Below, one piece after another: positions 1 to 7,335 of a stretch of DNA of 47,326 bases. This DNA is from Vampirovibrionales bacterium (GTDB lineage: Bacteria; Cyanobacteriota; Vampirovibrionia; Vampirovibrionales; Vampirovibrionaceae), in assembly GCA_016712355.1 (NCBI GenBank), contig JADJRF010000008.1, positions 1 through 47,326 on the forward strand, in the 5' to 3' direction. Positions within the stretch are counted from its first letter, which is position 1. Each line of letters opens with the position of its first letter. The notes under the pieces are model-generated. The model had not been told where the DNA came from. It made no database searches and was given only the letters and a program-made list of their open reading frames with translations. Both the position numbers and the translations under genes were made by a program.

Positions 1-34
1 ATTTCTATATCTGCGGAGTACCTTTCATCATCGC

Positions 35-394
35 TCAAAGCGTTCTAACGGGAATAATCACGGATCGATCAATATCAGTCCGTCCCAGATCAACCGCGCC
101 CGTGGTGGAAGTGGATACGCGATGCGTCAAGATCACGGATGTTGCCCCTTCCGCAACACTATATTCCACGCCATAGGTCTGATCATAGCTAGTTCCCGTA
201 TCGTCAACCATCGTTCCAAGGTAGGTTGAATCGGTCACGATGGTTCCACCCACAATAGACGCGGTATGCGCAATAATGGTTTCCCCGGTACGCAACCAAT
301 CGTCATAGTGAAAGAATTGCCAGTCTGTACCGTCTGGGTCAATAGGATCGTTCTTAGAATTGACCGGCTTTTTCCCATCGTGCGTATAAGCCAT
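35..394 (-). CDS. Phage fibre-tail adaptor-like structural protein
   Basis: A 119-residue protein whose first half has the pattern DPDGTDWQFF then DWLRTGETI, followed by a beta-strand-rich Ig-like tail (VILTHRVSTSTT). That pattern is what I associate with the small 'fibre-tail adaptor' proteins of siphophages, which link tail fibres to the tail tip; the family call is from memory of the motif. A Shine-Dalgarno AGGAAA lies about 8 bases before the ATG. It is the last leftward gene before the window edge and follows two other tail-like genes (406-1363). Alternative: an unassigned head or tail protein. Confidence 0.6.
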   Translation of the reverse strand: MAYTHDGKKPVNSKNDPIDPDGTDWQFFHYDDWLRTGETIIAHTASIVGGTIVTDSTYLGTMVDDTGTSYDQTYGVEYSVAEGATSVILTHRVSTSTTGAVDLGRTDIDRSVIIPVRTL

Positions 395-405
395 GGCGTG
401 ATTTC

Positions 406-843
406 CTAGAGATACAGCTCAAAATCTGGTGGAGTAATCAGGCTTGCGCCGTCCGAGTGACGGACATAGAGCCGGCAAGATTCCATGCAGACCACTTGCA
501 TGTATTCATCACCTTTCACCGGCTTTTCAGGTTCGGCCTTTTCAGTGGCCAGCACAATACCTTTTTCATCCCGTGCCGATCTTGCCGCGATTCTGCTATC
601 GCTGATTTGTCGCTCGATCTCAGCGAAGTAAGCCTGCTTGTCGAATCCTCCAACCACCGACCGCTTGAACGCCCGCATGAATCGCCGGATAAAGACTTGT
701 CCGAGAATATCATGCCTTGGCAATAGTGGAATTTGCGGAATCAAGGAAACTCTCACCGCACCGGCTATGTCGCCGCCGGATGTCATGAGGGTTCCGTCCG
801 GCATTTCTGCCTCGAAACCATAGCGGTCTTGTAGGAGGATCAT
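406..843 (-). CDS. Putative virion-associated protein of unknown function
   Basis: A 145-residue protein I do not recognise. The N-terminus (MILLQDRYGFEAEMPDG) has beta character; the middle is basic and helical (FIRRFMRAFKRSVVGGFDKQ), and the C-terminus contains two cysteines (VVCMESCRLYV). I chose the ATG one base after the stop of the upstream gene; an ATG five codons earlier would overlap it. Sitting between two structural-type genes, it is probably a tail or fibre component, but nothing in the sequence proves it. Confidence 0.6.
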   Translation of the reverse strand: MILLQDRYGFEAEMPDGTLMTSGGDIAGAVRVSLIPQIPLLPRHDILGQVFIRRFMRAFKRSVVGGFDKQAYFAEIERQISDSRIAARSARDEKGIVLATEKAEPEKPVKGDEYMQVVCMESCRLYVRHSDGASLITPPDFELYL

Positions 844-844
844 C

Positions 845-1363
845 CTACACTTCATCAAACGCCAGAGTGAGCGTCTCAGCAGTCAGCGCGCCGTTGGTAG
901 CGGTAGACGCCACGCTAATCTGCAACTCGATGATGTCCCCTACATACGTGTTATCGTCCGCCGGGACGAATGGCCCCGTATCCGTTCCGTCTCCATCCAG
1001 CGGAGAGCCGGATGTATAGCCGAATAGACTGGAGCCACCGCTCATCGCCGTATTGTAGTGCGTTCCAAAGGTGGTTCCCAAGTTCTTAGCCGTACACGCG
1101 ACGCCGGTCCCGAACCCGCTGCTACCGTCCGAATACCAACGCATATTGCTGATATTCGTATTCGGCGGCGCGTCCATATAAGCGCGTAGCTTTTTTACAT
1201 AGCTGTAATTCGTTCCAGCGCCGGGCACCACCAGCGGATCATTCGCATCCACCGCCGTCGAACTCGTAGAAGCAACGGCCTTGAATCGCACCGTGCCTGA
1301 AGTTTTGTTAACGCCCGTGTCAGCGTCGGTAGTCAATTCGTGAATCTGAATCGTTGCGGCCAT
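845..1363 (-). CDS. Tail/fibre-type structural protein
   Basis: A 172-residue Ser/Thr/Gly/Ala-rich protein with almost no charged clusters and alternating beta-strand segments, typical of phage tail-tip or fibre proteins. It opens MAATIQIHELTTDADTGVNK and ends LTAETLTLAFDEV. A clear Shine-Dalgarno GAGGAT sits 8 bases before the start. It lies 10 bases after the large repeat protein (stop at 1374), so the two are almost certainly co-transcribed and may act in the same virion structure. No enzymatic motif is visible. Confidence 0.65.
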   Translation of the reverse strand: MAATIQIHELTTDADTGVNKTSGTVRFKAVASTSSTAVDANDPLVVPGAGTNYSYVKKLRAYMDAPPNTNISNMRWYSDGSSGFGTGVACTAKNLGTTFGTHYNTAMSGGSSLFGYTSGSPLDGDGTDTGPFVPADDNTYVGDIIELQISVASTATNGALTAETLTLAFDEV

Positions 1364-1373
1364 CGGTATATCC

Positions 1374-3683
1374 TCAATTTAAAACGGATCGATCTGAATT
1401 CGGTATGACAATGAATCTGTCTGTTTCGCTAATCACAATATATCGATCAGTTGGTGTAATGCTAATGACGCGCCCGGTAGGCATGATAATCGACGAAATC
1501 AATCCGATGATCGCATCGAGAAATACGCCGCTAGCCCTGCTTTTCTGTAAAATCCCATCCAGTGAAATAGCCGCGCTTCCAATAATTCCAACTATCGAAT
1601 CTAGTGAAACCGTGCCAGTTTTCGCCGATTGAACCAATCCATCAATCGACACTGGTGCGGTTTTCGCGGACTGCACTAATCCATCGATGGAAATGATACC
1701 CGTTTTCGCGGATTGCAACAAAGCGCCAAGATTGACAGTGCTCACGCCGGTCACAGACAGCAGTGCGTCCAAGCTAGCCGTTGCCCCAGCGACCGGTACC
1801 GCTACCAGGGCATCCAGCGATAGCGTGCCGGTCTTGAGCGCCTGCAACAGCCCGTCCAGCGCCGTTGTGGCCAGCGCTTCCCCGGCACTCACGATGATCG
1901 CGTCTAGTGACAGTGTGCCGGTTTTAGCGCCCTGTAACAGCCCATCCAGCGCTGCAACGGCGGACGCACTACCCTGGATGAAAGCGTCCATCGAGGCAGT
2001 GACGGACGCCGGCTTTTGTATCAAGGCATCGATAGAAGCTGTACTCACCACGCCGGACTGCAAGAGCGCGTCCAGCACTACCGACGCCGAACTGCCACCG
2101 CTGATGATCGCGTCTAGGCTAGTGGACGTAATAGCGCCGGACTGCAAGAGCGCATCGAGTGATGCAGTCGCACTAAACGTCTTGGAGATAATCGCGTCAA
2201 TGCCGGTCTGTGATAGATAACCGGTTTGTAACAGCGCGTCGATTAGCGCCGTTGTCGATTTTCCAGATTGCAGCAATCCATCAAGCGATGCAGTAACCGT
2301 TGAACTCCCACTGACAATTGCGTCTAGTCCAGACGTTGCGCTAAACGAACTTTGCAACAGAGCATCAACGCCAGAAGTGGCCGCAACGATAATGGCAATC
2401 GCCGCGTCAATAGAAACCGCGCCGGTTCTTACGGCCTGCAACAATCCATCCACTGAAACAGTGGCGGATTTATTAGTTGCATTAAGCAGCGCGTCTATTG
2501 AGATGCTGCCTGTTTTAATTGCGGAAATAATTGAGTCAATGCTCACGGTCCCGCTAAACGACTTTTGCAGCAATGCACCCAAGCTAGATGTTGCGGTTAT
2601 TCCAGTTTTTTGAACAAGCGCATCGATTCCGGTTGTCGCTGTTACGGTTGTTGAGGTACTTCCTTTCACCTCAATCGCGATGATTGTCCACTTTTGCCCA
2701 GTTGGCGCGGACATGCCAACCGTTTTTGATCCCACCGCGCCGGCGTCTGGAAAATATGCGATAGCGACGCCGTATTGCGCACCGTCTCCGGGATAGTCTG
2801 TAAGCGCGGTTGGGGTGCCGCTAAAATTATTCGTGAACGTCTGAGTTCCTGAAACCGCATTCCAGTCTGAGACGATCACGACAATCGCCGAATTGGCCTG
2901 CGTTGTCGTGAGAGAAACAGACGGATTTCCGCTCGCTCCAGTCGCAACGTTGCTCGCGCCAACTCCATCTGATCCAGAAAACCGCACAATGTTTCCGCCG
3001 AAATATTCGCCTGATCCGCCTGAAGAAGAGAATGAAATTGTAATGGTCTCAGCGGACGGAGCAACATATGTCCACCCATAAGCGGGAGAGTAGTCGACTA
3101 CTACGCTAGATCTTTGTAGCGTCGCGGAAGCGGCACCGTTTTCTGTGATCGATAGCGTTTTATAGGAGTTTGCGGATGACGCTACCGCGACTAGCACATC
3201 ATTAGAATTGATCGCTACAGCACTCATTGCGGTTTTCGGTGTAGTAGTGCTATTGAATGCCGTAGCATATTGAGAGACAAACGTTGGCGCAGCCATTACC
3301 CCACCTCCACCGATAGGTTCTTTTGTGGACCATAATCCAGTAGGGTCTGGTGGAACTGTCTGTACAAGCGATTCAGACCACGGCGATGGTGGACATATTT
3401 CAAGCGGGTCTCCGCATTGATAACCGGTTGGCGGAATAGCCCTTGCCCGTGCGCTAATGACCTCGCCCGGCTGAACGGGAACATCGAGAACATATTGAGT
3501 GCCTGTGATGCCATTTGCGCTGACTCCATTTGCTTCAAGCTCAACCGTCGTTCCGGCTGTCCAGTTCTGGCTTGAATCCCACGCGAACGTGATATTCCGG
3601 GCGTCCGCGACACTCGCGCATAAAGTCAGAACGGCGGTCAGCAAGCAAGTCCAAATACGAGCCTTGTCTTTGATTCGCAGCAT
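1374..3683 (-). CDS. Signal peptide + Fn3-like domain + 14-residue repeat protein (possible artefactual fusion of two genes)
   Basis: Read as one frame it gives 769 residues. I chose the start at 3683 (AAAGGA 8 bases upstream); it opens a signal peptide (basic MLRIKDKAR, hydrophobic core, cleavage after ASVADA). Residues about 28-125 are Fn3-like, related to the next gene (3842-4201). From the internal Met encoded at 3296 comes a beta-rich domain of about 210 residues, then about 27 tandem copies of a 14-residue unit (S-[IL]-D-A-[IL]-[IL]-Q core), and a short tail. An excellent internal GGAGG precedes that Met, and removing one G from the G4 run at 3299-3302 would create a TAA overlapping its ATG. 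So the true arrangement is probably a short exported Fn3 protein (about 3295-3683) and a separate 640-residue cytoplasmic virion protein (1374-3296). Confidence 0.7.
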   Translation of the reverse strand: MLRIKDKARIWTCLLTAVLTLCASVADARNITFAWDSSQNWTAGTTVELEANGVSANGITGTQYVLDVPVQPGEVISARARAIPPTGYQCGDPLEICPPSPWSESLVQTVPPDPTGLWSTKEPIGGGGVMAAPTFVSQYATAFNSTTTPKTAMSAVAINSNDVLVAVASSANSYKTLSITENGAASATLQRSSVVVDYSPAYGWTYVAPSAETITISFSSSGGSGEYFGGNIVRFSGSDGVGASNVATGASGNPSVSLTTTQANSAIVVIVSDWNAVSGTQTFTNNFSGTPTALTDYPGDGAQYGVAIAYFPDAGAVGSKTVGMSAPTGQKWTIIAIEVKGSTSTTVTATTGIDALVQKTGITATSSLGALLQKSFSGTVSIDSIISAIKTGSISIDALLNATNKSATVSVDGLLQAVRTGAVSIDAAIAIIVAATSGVDALLQSSFSATSGLDAIVSGSSTVTASLDGLLQSGKSTTALIDALLQTGYLSQTGIDAIISKTFSATASLDALLQSGAITSTSLDAIISGGSSASVVLDALLQSGVVSTASIDALIQKPASVTASMDAFIQGSASAVAALDGLLQGAKTGTLSLDAIIVSAGEALATTALDGLLQALKTGTLSLDALVAVPVAGATASLDALLSVTGVSTVNLGALLQSAKTGIISIDGLVQSAKTAPVSIDGLVQSAKTGTVSLDSIVGIIGSAAISLDGILQKSRASGVFLDAIIGLISSIIMPTGRVISITPTDRYIVISETDRFIVIPNSDRSVLN
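1500..2645 (-). repeat. About 27 tandem 42-bp units encoding a 14-residue repeat
   Basis: Each unit encodes roughly x-[TS]-x-S-[IL]-D-[AG]-[LI]-[LIV]-Q-[SK]-x-x-[TS]. The Asp is nearly invariant and Gln is often replaced by Ile, Val or Ser in alternate units (DALLQ versus DAIIS). The DNA units have diverged at many positions, so expansion is old and held by selection on the protein. Regular hydrophobic alternation suggests a stacked beta-solenoid or fibrous rod. Confidence 0.85.
3294..3308 (-). promoter_or_regulatory. Internal ribosome binding site and ATG for the repeat protein
   Basis: On the minus strand GGAGG stands 7 bases before an ATG (codons ATG GCT GCG CCA), a better site than that of most genes here. 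It supports separate translation of the 640-residue repeat protein even though the frame is open upstream. Confidence 0.6.
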
Positions 3684-3840
3684 CACGAAATCCTTTATTA
3701 GACTTATACAGCCTTTTTGCCTTTTTCTCGCAAGCATCTAAGGATTTCCCGACCAAGGCGGCAACCTCGATATTCAACCTTGTTTTCCAAAGCCTCATGA
3801 GTTGGCGCTCTTGATCGGGAGACCATCTTGGAAAAGGCAT
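3541..3840 (-). CDS. Small SANT/Myb-like helix-turn-helix protein, 3' end uncertain
   Basis: The first 45 or so residues (FPRWSPDQERQLMRLWK, then IEVAALVGKSLDACEKKAKRL) have the spacing of a SANT/Myb-like or phage HTH DNA-binding domain. The rest is Arg-rich, overlaps the signal-peptide gene by 143 bases and looks out of frame. One extra A in the A5 runs encoding EKKAKR would give a stop just before the ribosome binding site of the next gene, a compact gene of about 45 residues. The start follows the previous stop at once (TAAGATG). Probably a real small DNA-binding gene with a misread 3' end. Confidence 0.45.
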   Translation of the reverse strand: MPFPRWSPDQERQLMRLWKTRLNIEVAALVGKSLDACEKKAKRLYKSNKGFRDAANQRQGSYLDLLADRRSDFMRECRGRPEYHVRVGFKPELDSRNDG

Positions 3841-3841
3841 C

Positions 3842-4201
3842 TTACGGGCCGGTGCGGATCAGGTTGATCGTCATGCCTGCCGGCGTCGTGGGAGTAGTCG
3901 GCGCGTAACCAGCGGTCGCTGTGACCCATCCAGACCAGGCCGACACTAGCGCGCCATTCACATTCTGAGCCGCCACTTCCACGGGATCGCCGGGATTCGC
4001 GGTCAAGGTCGTGGTCCAGCTTGGAGAGGTCAGGCTTGGGGAGAGAGTCTCTGCGCCGCCATTGACTCGGTACTTAGCCGAATAACTCGGCGTGTCAGAC
4101 GGGTTCCAGGTTGGAGTATTCCAACCTAAGGTGAGCTGATACGTATCAGCGAAAGCGGCCGAAGCCGCTAGCATAAAAACAAGACCAACAATGCTTTTCA
4201 T
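3842..4201 (-). CDS. Secreted Fn3-like phage protein
   Basis: A 119-residue protein with a signal peptide (MKSIVGLVFMLAASAAFA|D) followed by a single Fn3-like domain: TLGWNTPTWNP, YRVNGG, a Trp-rich strand SAWSGWVTAT, then a Pro/Thr-rich linker. It resembles the N-terminal part of the adjacent protein encoded from 3683, so the two are probable tandem duplicates. Exported Ig/Fn3 proteins in phages may act in the periplasm or on the cell surface, for example in adhesion or exclusion of other phages; which one applies here is unknown. Confidence 0.65.
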   Translation of the reverse strand: MKSIVGLVFMLAASAAFADTYQLTLGWNTPTWNPSDTPSYSAKYRVNGGAETLSPSLTSPSWTTTLTANPGDPVEVAAQNVNGALVSAWSGWVTATAGYAPTTPTTPAGMTINLIRTGP

Positions 4202-4214
4202 TTCATCGCCTCAC

Positions 4215-4592
4215 TTAAAGCCATGAGAATATGGGCCATGGCATCCCAGAATCAACCCATGAACTGACAAGCCACAAAATAACTGCTAGCCCATTAACGA
4301 ATGCAGCAACAATAATAGTTTTCAATATCCTATTCTGTGCAATCTCATCGTTTTGAATGTGATTCAAAACGGCAATCTGCATTTCATTGACTTTGCTTGT
4401 TACGTCGTTTCTTACCGCTGAAACGTCATCACCAATTTGATGTACCATGGATTCCAGCTTTTCGCTTTGTTTTGCGTTGTACTCGACTCTTGCCTTGAGT
4501 GCCGCTATATCAGCGTCATGAATACGTATGAGATTCGTCATTTCACGATTTGAAATGATCAGCTCATGGATTGCGCGGTCATCGCCTTCCAT
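4215..4592 (-). CDS. XhlA-like membrane-anchored coiled-coil protein (lysis cassette)
   Basis: A 125-residue protein starting MEGDDRAIHELI, with a long amphipathic helix containing heptad-like repeats (about residues 10-85, ending DDVSAVRNDVTSKVNEM) and one C-terminal transmembrane segment (IVAAFVNGLAVILWLVSSW). Coiled coil plus single C-terminal anchor is the plan of haemolysin XhlA-family proteins that accompany phage holins. The ATG overlaps the stop of the preceding lipoprotein gene (ATGA). Role in lysis is inferred from architecture and place. Confidence 0.6.
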   Translation of the reverse strand: MEGDDRAIHELIISNREMTNLIRIHDADIAALKARVEYNAKQSEKLESMVHQIGDDVSAVRNDVTSKVNEMQIAVLNHIQNDEIAQNRILKTIIVAAFVNGLAVILWLVSSWVDSGMPWPIFSWL

Positions 4593-4843
4593 CACGGGAT
4601 TCCCGGCACGTCTGGCAAACTCGACCCGACACACAACGCCCGCCAGCCTTGCACTTTTTCTAGATACGGCCCAACGGATCGCATCCATTCACCAATGCTG
4701 ATCGCCCGGCACATGATCAGCTCAGCGGTTTGATACTTCGCGTGCTCAACCGCCACGGTTTGATCCGTAACTTGATCTACGAGCGGTTGGAAGCCCATAC
4801 ACCCGGCGAATAAACCGCATGTGGCCAGCAATAGGGTTCTCAT
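4592..4843 (-). CDS. Small lipoprotein, spanin-like position
   Basis: An 83-residue protein with a lipoprotein signal: MRTLLLATCGLFAGC, where LFAGC is a lipobox and Cys15 the likely lipidation site. A strong AAGGAG lies before the start at 4843. The mature part is helical, with two further cysteines, and ends Pro-rich (SLPDVPGIP). In phage lysis cassettes an outer-membrane lipoprotein is often the Rz1-type o-spanin, but this one is larger and is not nested in an Rz gene, so spanin function is only a possibility. Confidence 0.6.
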   Translation of the reverse strand: MRTLLLATCGLFAGCMGFQPLVDQVTDQTVAVEHAKYQTAELIMCRAISIGEWMRSVGPYLEKVQGWRALCVGSSLPDVPGIP

Positions 4844-5259
4844 TTTGCGCGCTCCTTCCGCTTTTTCGCATCGCGTCGGCGATTCCGCCACCAGGGCCAC
4901 CAGCCGCCAAGGCGGACTCCGGAATAAAAAGTCCAGGCAAGCGCTTTAGAGAATCCCGCGTACTGCATCGCCCGATAGAAAACCTTGTCACACTGCTGGC
5001 GAGTCAGATATTTCCCAGCAACGCGGTTATCCTCATAGAGCTGATCATGTGGAGTTGCCGGCACATCGTAGTCGTGCTGATCGCCGAACAGAACCGAGAA
5101 TGCTCGACCGAAGCTAGCGCCGTCGATTTCCAGCCATTTTTTGCAGCGGATGATTCCTTCCACTGGGTCAATAAACCGGAAATCCGCAGTCAGCCTTCGG
5201 TATCTCGGAGAAACATAAACCGTCATTAATTCATCTGGAAACCGATTTTTGTCGATCAT
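4840..5259 (-). CDS. DUF1353 family phage protein
   Basis: A 139-residue protein with the DUF1353 pattern: a beta-rich N-terminus (LTADFRFIDPVEG), a DGASFGRAFS segment, a HDQLYEDNRV motif where His-Asp could bind metal, then YRAMQYAGFSKALAWTFYSGVRLGGWWPW and a very basic end. DUF1353 is common beside phage lysis genes; its function is not established to my knowledge. Start (MIDKNRFPDELM) and stop both overlap neighbours by 4 bases, as expected for a translationally coupled gene. Confidence 0.75.
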   Translation of the reverse strand: MIDKNRFPDELMTVYVSPRYRRLTADFRFIDPVEGIIRCKKWLEIDGASFGRAFSVLFGDQHDYDVPATPHDQLYEDNRVAGKYLTRQQCDKVFYRAMQYAGFSKALAWTFYSGVRLGGWWPWWRNRRRDAKKRKERAK

Positions 5260-5750
5260 TTCGGCATCTCGTTGCAGAAATCAGGGCGCGCATTATTCCA
5301 GCCCATGCACTCTGGCCCAGAATAGCTATATGGCGCGCTATCCACAAGCGGCGGCTGTGAGCACGTCCACTGCGCGGACTCTCGCGACCACTGCCACGAT
5401 AGCAGCCCAGCGCTAAGGCCACCCAGCGCCAGACCGACAGGGCCAGCGGCTAGACCGCCCAGGGTCGCGCCAGTGCCGATCCAACCTCCCCAGCGGGCAC
5501 CGCCAGCGACGGCTTGGCACGTCTCTACATCGCCAGCGTCTCTATAGCCCAACGCGATACCTTCTAGCGCGAACTTGGCGACCACGACGCCTGGAAATCC
5601 CATGGGATTCATCTCAACAGCACCAGGGACAGACTGCAATATAGCCACGGATACCCCGGTATCCACGACATGCGGGGTAATCCACGTAACGCCGTCATCG
5701 GCGAGACAAGGTGCCGCAACAGCGCAAGCAGCGAGAATGAATGCTTTCAT
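5256..5750 (-). CDS. Exported glycine-rich phage protein
   Basis: A 164-residue protein with an N-terminal signal peptide (MKAFILAACAVAAPCLA|DD), a middle region with Gly/Ala-rich hydrophobic segments (GTGATLGGLAAGPVGLALGG and SAGLLSW) that could insert in a membrane, and a Cys-containing C-terminus (WTCSQPPL, GPECMGW, PDFCNEMPK) that could form disulphides. No family recognised. The place between DUF1353 and a small membrane protein suggests an envelope or lysis-related job. The ATG overlaps the stop of the upstream 34-codon gene. Confidence 0.6.
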   Translation of the reverse strand: MKAFILAACAVAAPCLADDGVTWITPHVVDTGVSVAILQSVPGAVEMNPMGFPGVVVAKFALEGIALGYRDAGDVETCQAVAGGARWGGWIGTGATLGGLAAGPVGLALGGLSAGLLSWQWSRESAQWTCSQPPLVDSAPYSYSGPECMGWNNARPDFCNEMPK

Positions 5751-5851
5751 GGCGCTCCCAATAGTCTGCCAATGATTGCAAACAGGGACAGTCCGATTGG
5801 CACTGAGAATATCAGCGCCATCGAGACGACGAAGAGAATGGCGTCTTTCAT
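5747..5851 (-). CDS. Small 34-residue membrane protein
   Basis: A 34-codon gene (MKDAILFVVSMALIFSVPIG, then LSLFAIIGRLLGAP) that is essentially one transmembrane helix with a charged N-terminus. It overlaps both neighbours by 4 bases (ATGA at each end), which strongly supports translation. A tiny single-span protein beside the endolysin could be a holin or holin accessory, but nothing in the sequence proves that. Confidence 0.65.
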   Translation of the reverse strand: MKDAILFVVSMALIFSVPIGLSLFAIIGRLLGAP

Positions 5852-6078
5852 TTTGTCAGGTGCTTAACGGCCCACATGACCGCCTCTTCCGTTTTCGTCT
5901 TGGCAAGAGAGAGTTCACGGGATTGACCGATGCTCTCAATCAGCTCATGCAATTCAAGCCCCTTATCTTTGATTGCCTGCATCAGGTTCTTTTCGTCATC
6001 ACTCAGCACCCGGTAGGCATGGCGCATGACGTTGTTGACGGTACGATCATCACTTTTGCTATCGACAAAATCAGACAT
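5848..6078 (-). CDS. acb2: Acb2/Tad1 hairpin-domain protein, probable anti-CBASS cyclic-nucleotide sponge
   Basis: A 76-residue protein with the Acb2 family pattern: VNNVMRHAYRVLSDDEK, then a helix (AIKDKGLELHELIESIG), then SRELSLAKTKTEEAVMWAVK at the C-terminus. Acb2 proteins form hexamers that bind the cyclic di- and trinucleotides made by CBASS, keeping them from activating effectors; they do not cleave them. A good AAGAGG lies before the start at 6078. It is embedded in the lysis cassette between a 40-codon gene and a small membrane protein. Recognition rests on the conserved SREL...EEAVMWAVK block; binding activity is inferred. Confidence 0.85.
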   Translation of the reverse strand: MSDFVDSKSDDRTVNNVMRHAYRVLSDDEKNLMQAIKDKGLELHELIESIGQSRELSLAKTKTEEAVMWAVKHLTK

Positions 6079-6082
6079 GTTG

Positions 6083-6205
6083 TTACCTCTTGATAATTTG
6101 ATCAACAACCGAAAGCCACCACTCGGAAACCGCCACTTGTTCCCAATAGGCGGATTGGTATCGCGCGTCGGCCATGGCTAAGAGCATGTAGAGATAGTAC
6201 CTCAT
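6083..6205 (-). CDS. Small 40-residue phage protein
   Basis: A 40-codon gene (MRYYLYMLLAMADARYQSAY, ending SVVDQIIKR) whose ATG overlaps the endolysin stop in an ATGA junction. It is rich in Tyr, Trp and Leu and mildly amphipathic, without a clear transmembrane span. No family recognised; position in the lysis operon and tight coupling are the evidence that it is real. Confidence 0.5.
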   Translation of the reverse strand: MRYYLYMLLAMADARYQSAYWEQVAVSEWWLSVVDQIIKR

Positions 6206-6699
6206 GGCTGGAATCCATCGCGCTCGAACAAGCGACGTTCCGCCAGCCGGCGGCGCTTCAGGCCGGCTAGTGATACTTTTTTTCCGGTCTTTTGGTCCGT
6301 GGCCTTGTCCCATCGCTCGAACTGCTGTGCGGCGGCGGCGTACCAATGTTGGTTCAGCAGGCGTAGGAGAGTGGAGCCTTTGAGCGCGCCTAGCCCGACA
6401 TTGAAAGCAAAGCACACCAGGGCATCGAACATCGATTGAGTGATAGGCGCTGTCACCAATGAGTTGACGGCGGCGGCGAACCGTTCCAGGTCGCTACGTA
6501 GCAGATCATCGGATTGAGCCACCGTGAGCGGCTTCGAGAATCGCTCTCTAGGCAGGATTCGATGGCCCCAACCAATCGTGGGATGCCCGGCAAAGTCACA
6601 GTACGGCACCGAGGCCATGCCGCCTTGCGGTCCCTGCTCGAATTCGTGGAGCAGGTCCAGGGCGGCTTGGGATGGGGTCATCGTGTCAGTCTCTATCAA
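6202..6699 (-). CDS. Endolysin, GH24 lysozyme-type muramidase
   Basis: A 165-residue T4-lysozyme-like glycoside hydrolase that cuts the MurNAc-GlcNAc bond of peptidoglycan. The active-site block is visible: Glu in HEFEQG, Asp in YCDFAGH, then Thr in PTIGWGH, the E-D-T arrangement of GH24, followed by FDALVCFAFNVG and a basic C-terminus. I chose the TTG at 6699 because a perfect AAGGAGG stands 6 bases upstream; the first ATG (6681) has no such site. There is no signal peptide, so a holin is needed for export. Confidence 0.9.
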   Translation of the reverse strand: MIETDTMTPSQAALDLLHEFEQGPQGGMASVPYCDFAGHPTIGWGHRILPRERFSKPLTVAQSDDLLRSDLERFAAAVNSLVTAPITQSMFDALVCFAFNVGLGALKGSTLLRLLNQHWYAAAAQQFERWDKATDQKTGKKVSLAGLKRRRLAERRLFERDGFQP

Positions 6700-6838
6700 G
6701 AGCGGCCTCCTTATAGCATTTCTCACAAAGCGGTTGTGGGTTTCCAGGATCGCCCTTAACTGTCCACCGCTCACGAGGAACGAATATACCGCAAAAACAG
6801 CACCGCTTGATCATCAGAATCTCACTTATTGTTGTCAT
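6686..6838 (-). CDS. Small zinc-ribbon protein upstream of the endolysin
   Basis: A roughly 50-residue protein with a four-cysteine ribbon: CCFCG near the start and CEKCYKEA near the end, spaced like a treble-clef or zinc-ribbon finger. The start at 6838 has AGG 6 bases upstream; an internal ATG at 6814 is the alternative (42 residues). Its 3' end contains the Shine-Dalgarno and TTG start of the endolysin, so translation of the two is probably coupled. Function unknown; such fingers often bind nucleic acid. Confidence 0.6.
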   Translation of the reverse strand: MTTISEILMIKRCCFCGIFVPRERWTVKGDPGNPQPLCEKCYKEAALDRD

Positions 6839-6901
6839 CATACACCTATTTCGATCATTTTATGTGTATTACACAGGTCAGCAGCCGGTTGGGCGGCGCG
6901 C

Positions 6902-7299
6902 TCATATGTCCTCGAACACCCATCCCGCTCCTTTCTTTCGAGAGGGTCTAGTGATGGCAATAATCCGAAATGGGAACTGTTCAGCGGCGACGCGGGTCTT
7001 GGCGCGGGCATCGTCTCGCCAGTAGCCTTTGACTTCATGCAGTTCGATTTCTCCGCTGGCCAGCATCACCACGAAATCCGGCGTGTAGCTCACGCCCTTG
7101 GCGATTCTGAGCGTGATTCCCTCGAAGCGATACCAAAGCACCTCGCCCAAGCAACGGCGGGTTTCTAGGAGCTTTTCATATTCCGCTTCCGTGGCGTTGC
7201 GGACCCCGGCTTTCATGCGTCCCAGGGCGAGAGTATCGGGTTTCTTGGGTTGCGCTGGCGGATTGGCCGGAGTGAGGCGAAAGGGGATTTAGCCGGCAT
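6902..7299 (-). CDS. DUF1064-type PD-(D/E)XK nuclease-like protein (one-base break)
   Basis: The intact part (from 7216) has the nuclease-fold signature: YTPDFVVML, then IELHEVKGYW, that is PDF...E-x-K with the catalytic Asp, Glu and Lys. It matches the DUF1064 phage family, thought to be Holliday-junction or packaging-related endonucleases. A natural start lies at 7299 (MPAKSP) after GAGGAGG; adding one C to the C4 run (plus 7283-7286) joins it in frame to the body through a Pro-rich linker (FRLTPANPPAQPKKPDTLAL). I therefore annotate across the break. Confidence 0.7.
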
Positions 7300-7335
7300 T
7301 GATTCTAATCCTCCTCACTTTAGGCCATGTGTACA

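Noticed and set aside
1..34. cos site or terminal repeat at the window ends
   Set aside because: No shared sequence between the two ends could be found by eye, although the location next to terS would suit one.
1687..2220. Plus-strand open frame across the repeat region
   Set aside because: It is a mirror of the repeat array on the coding strand; its own repeats are a by-product.
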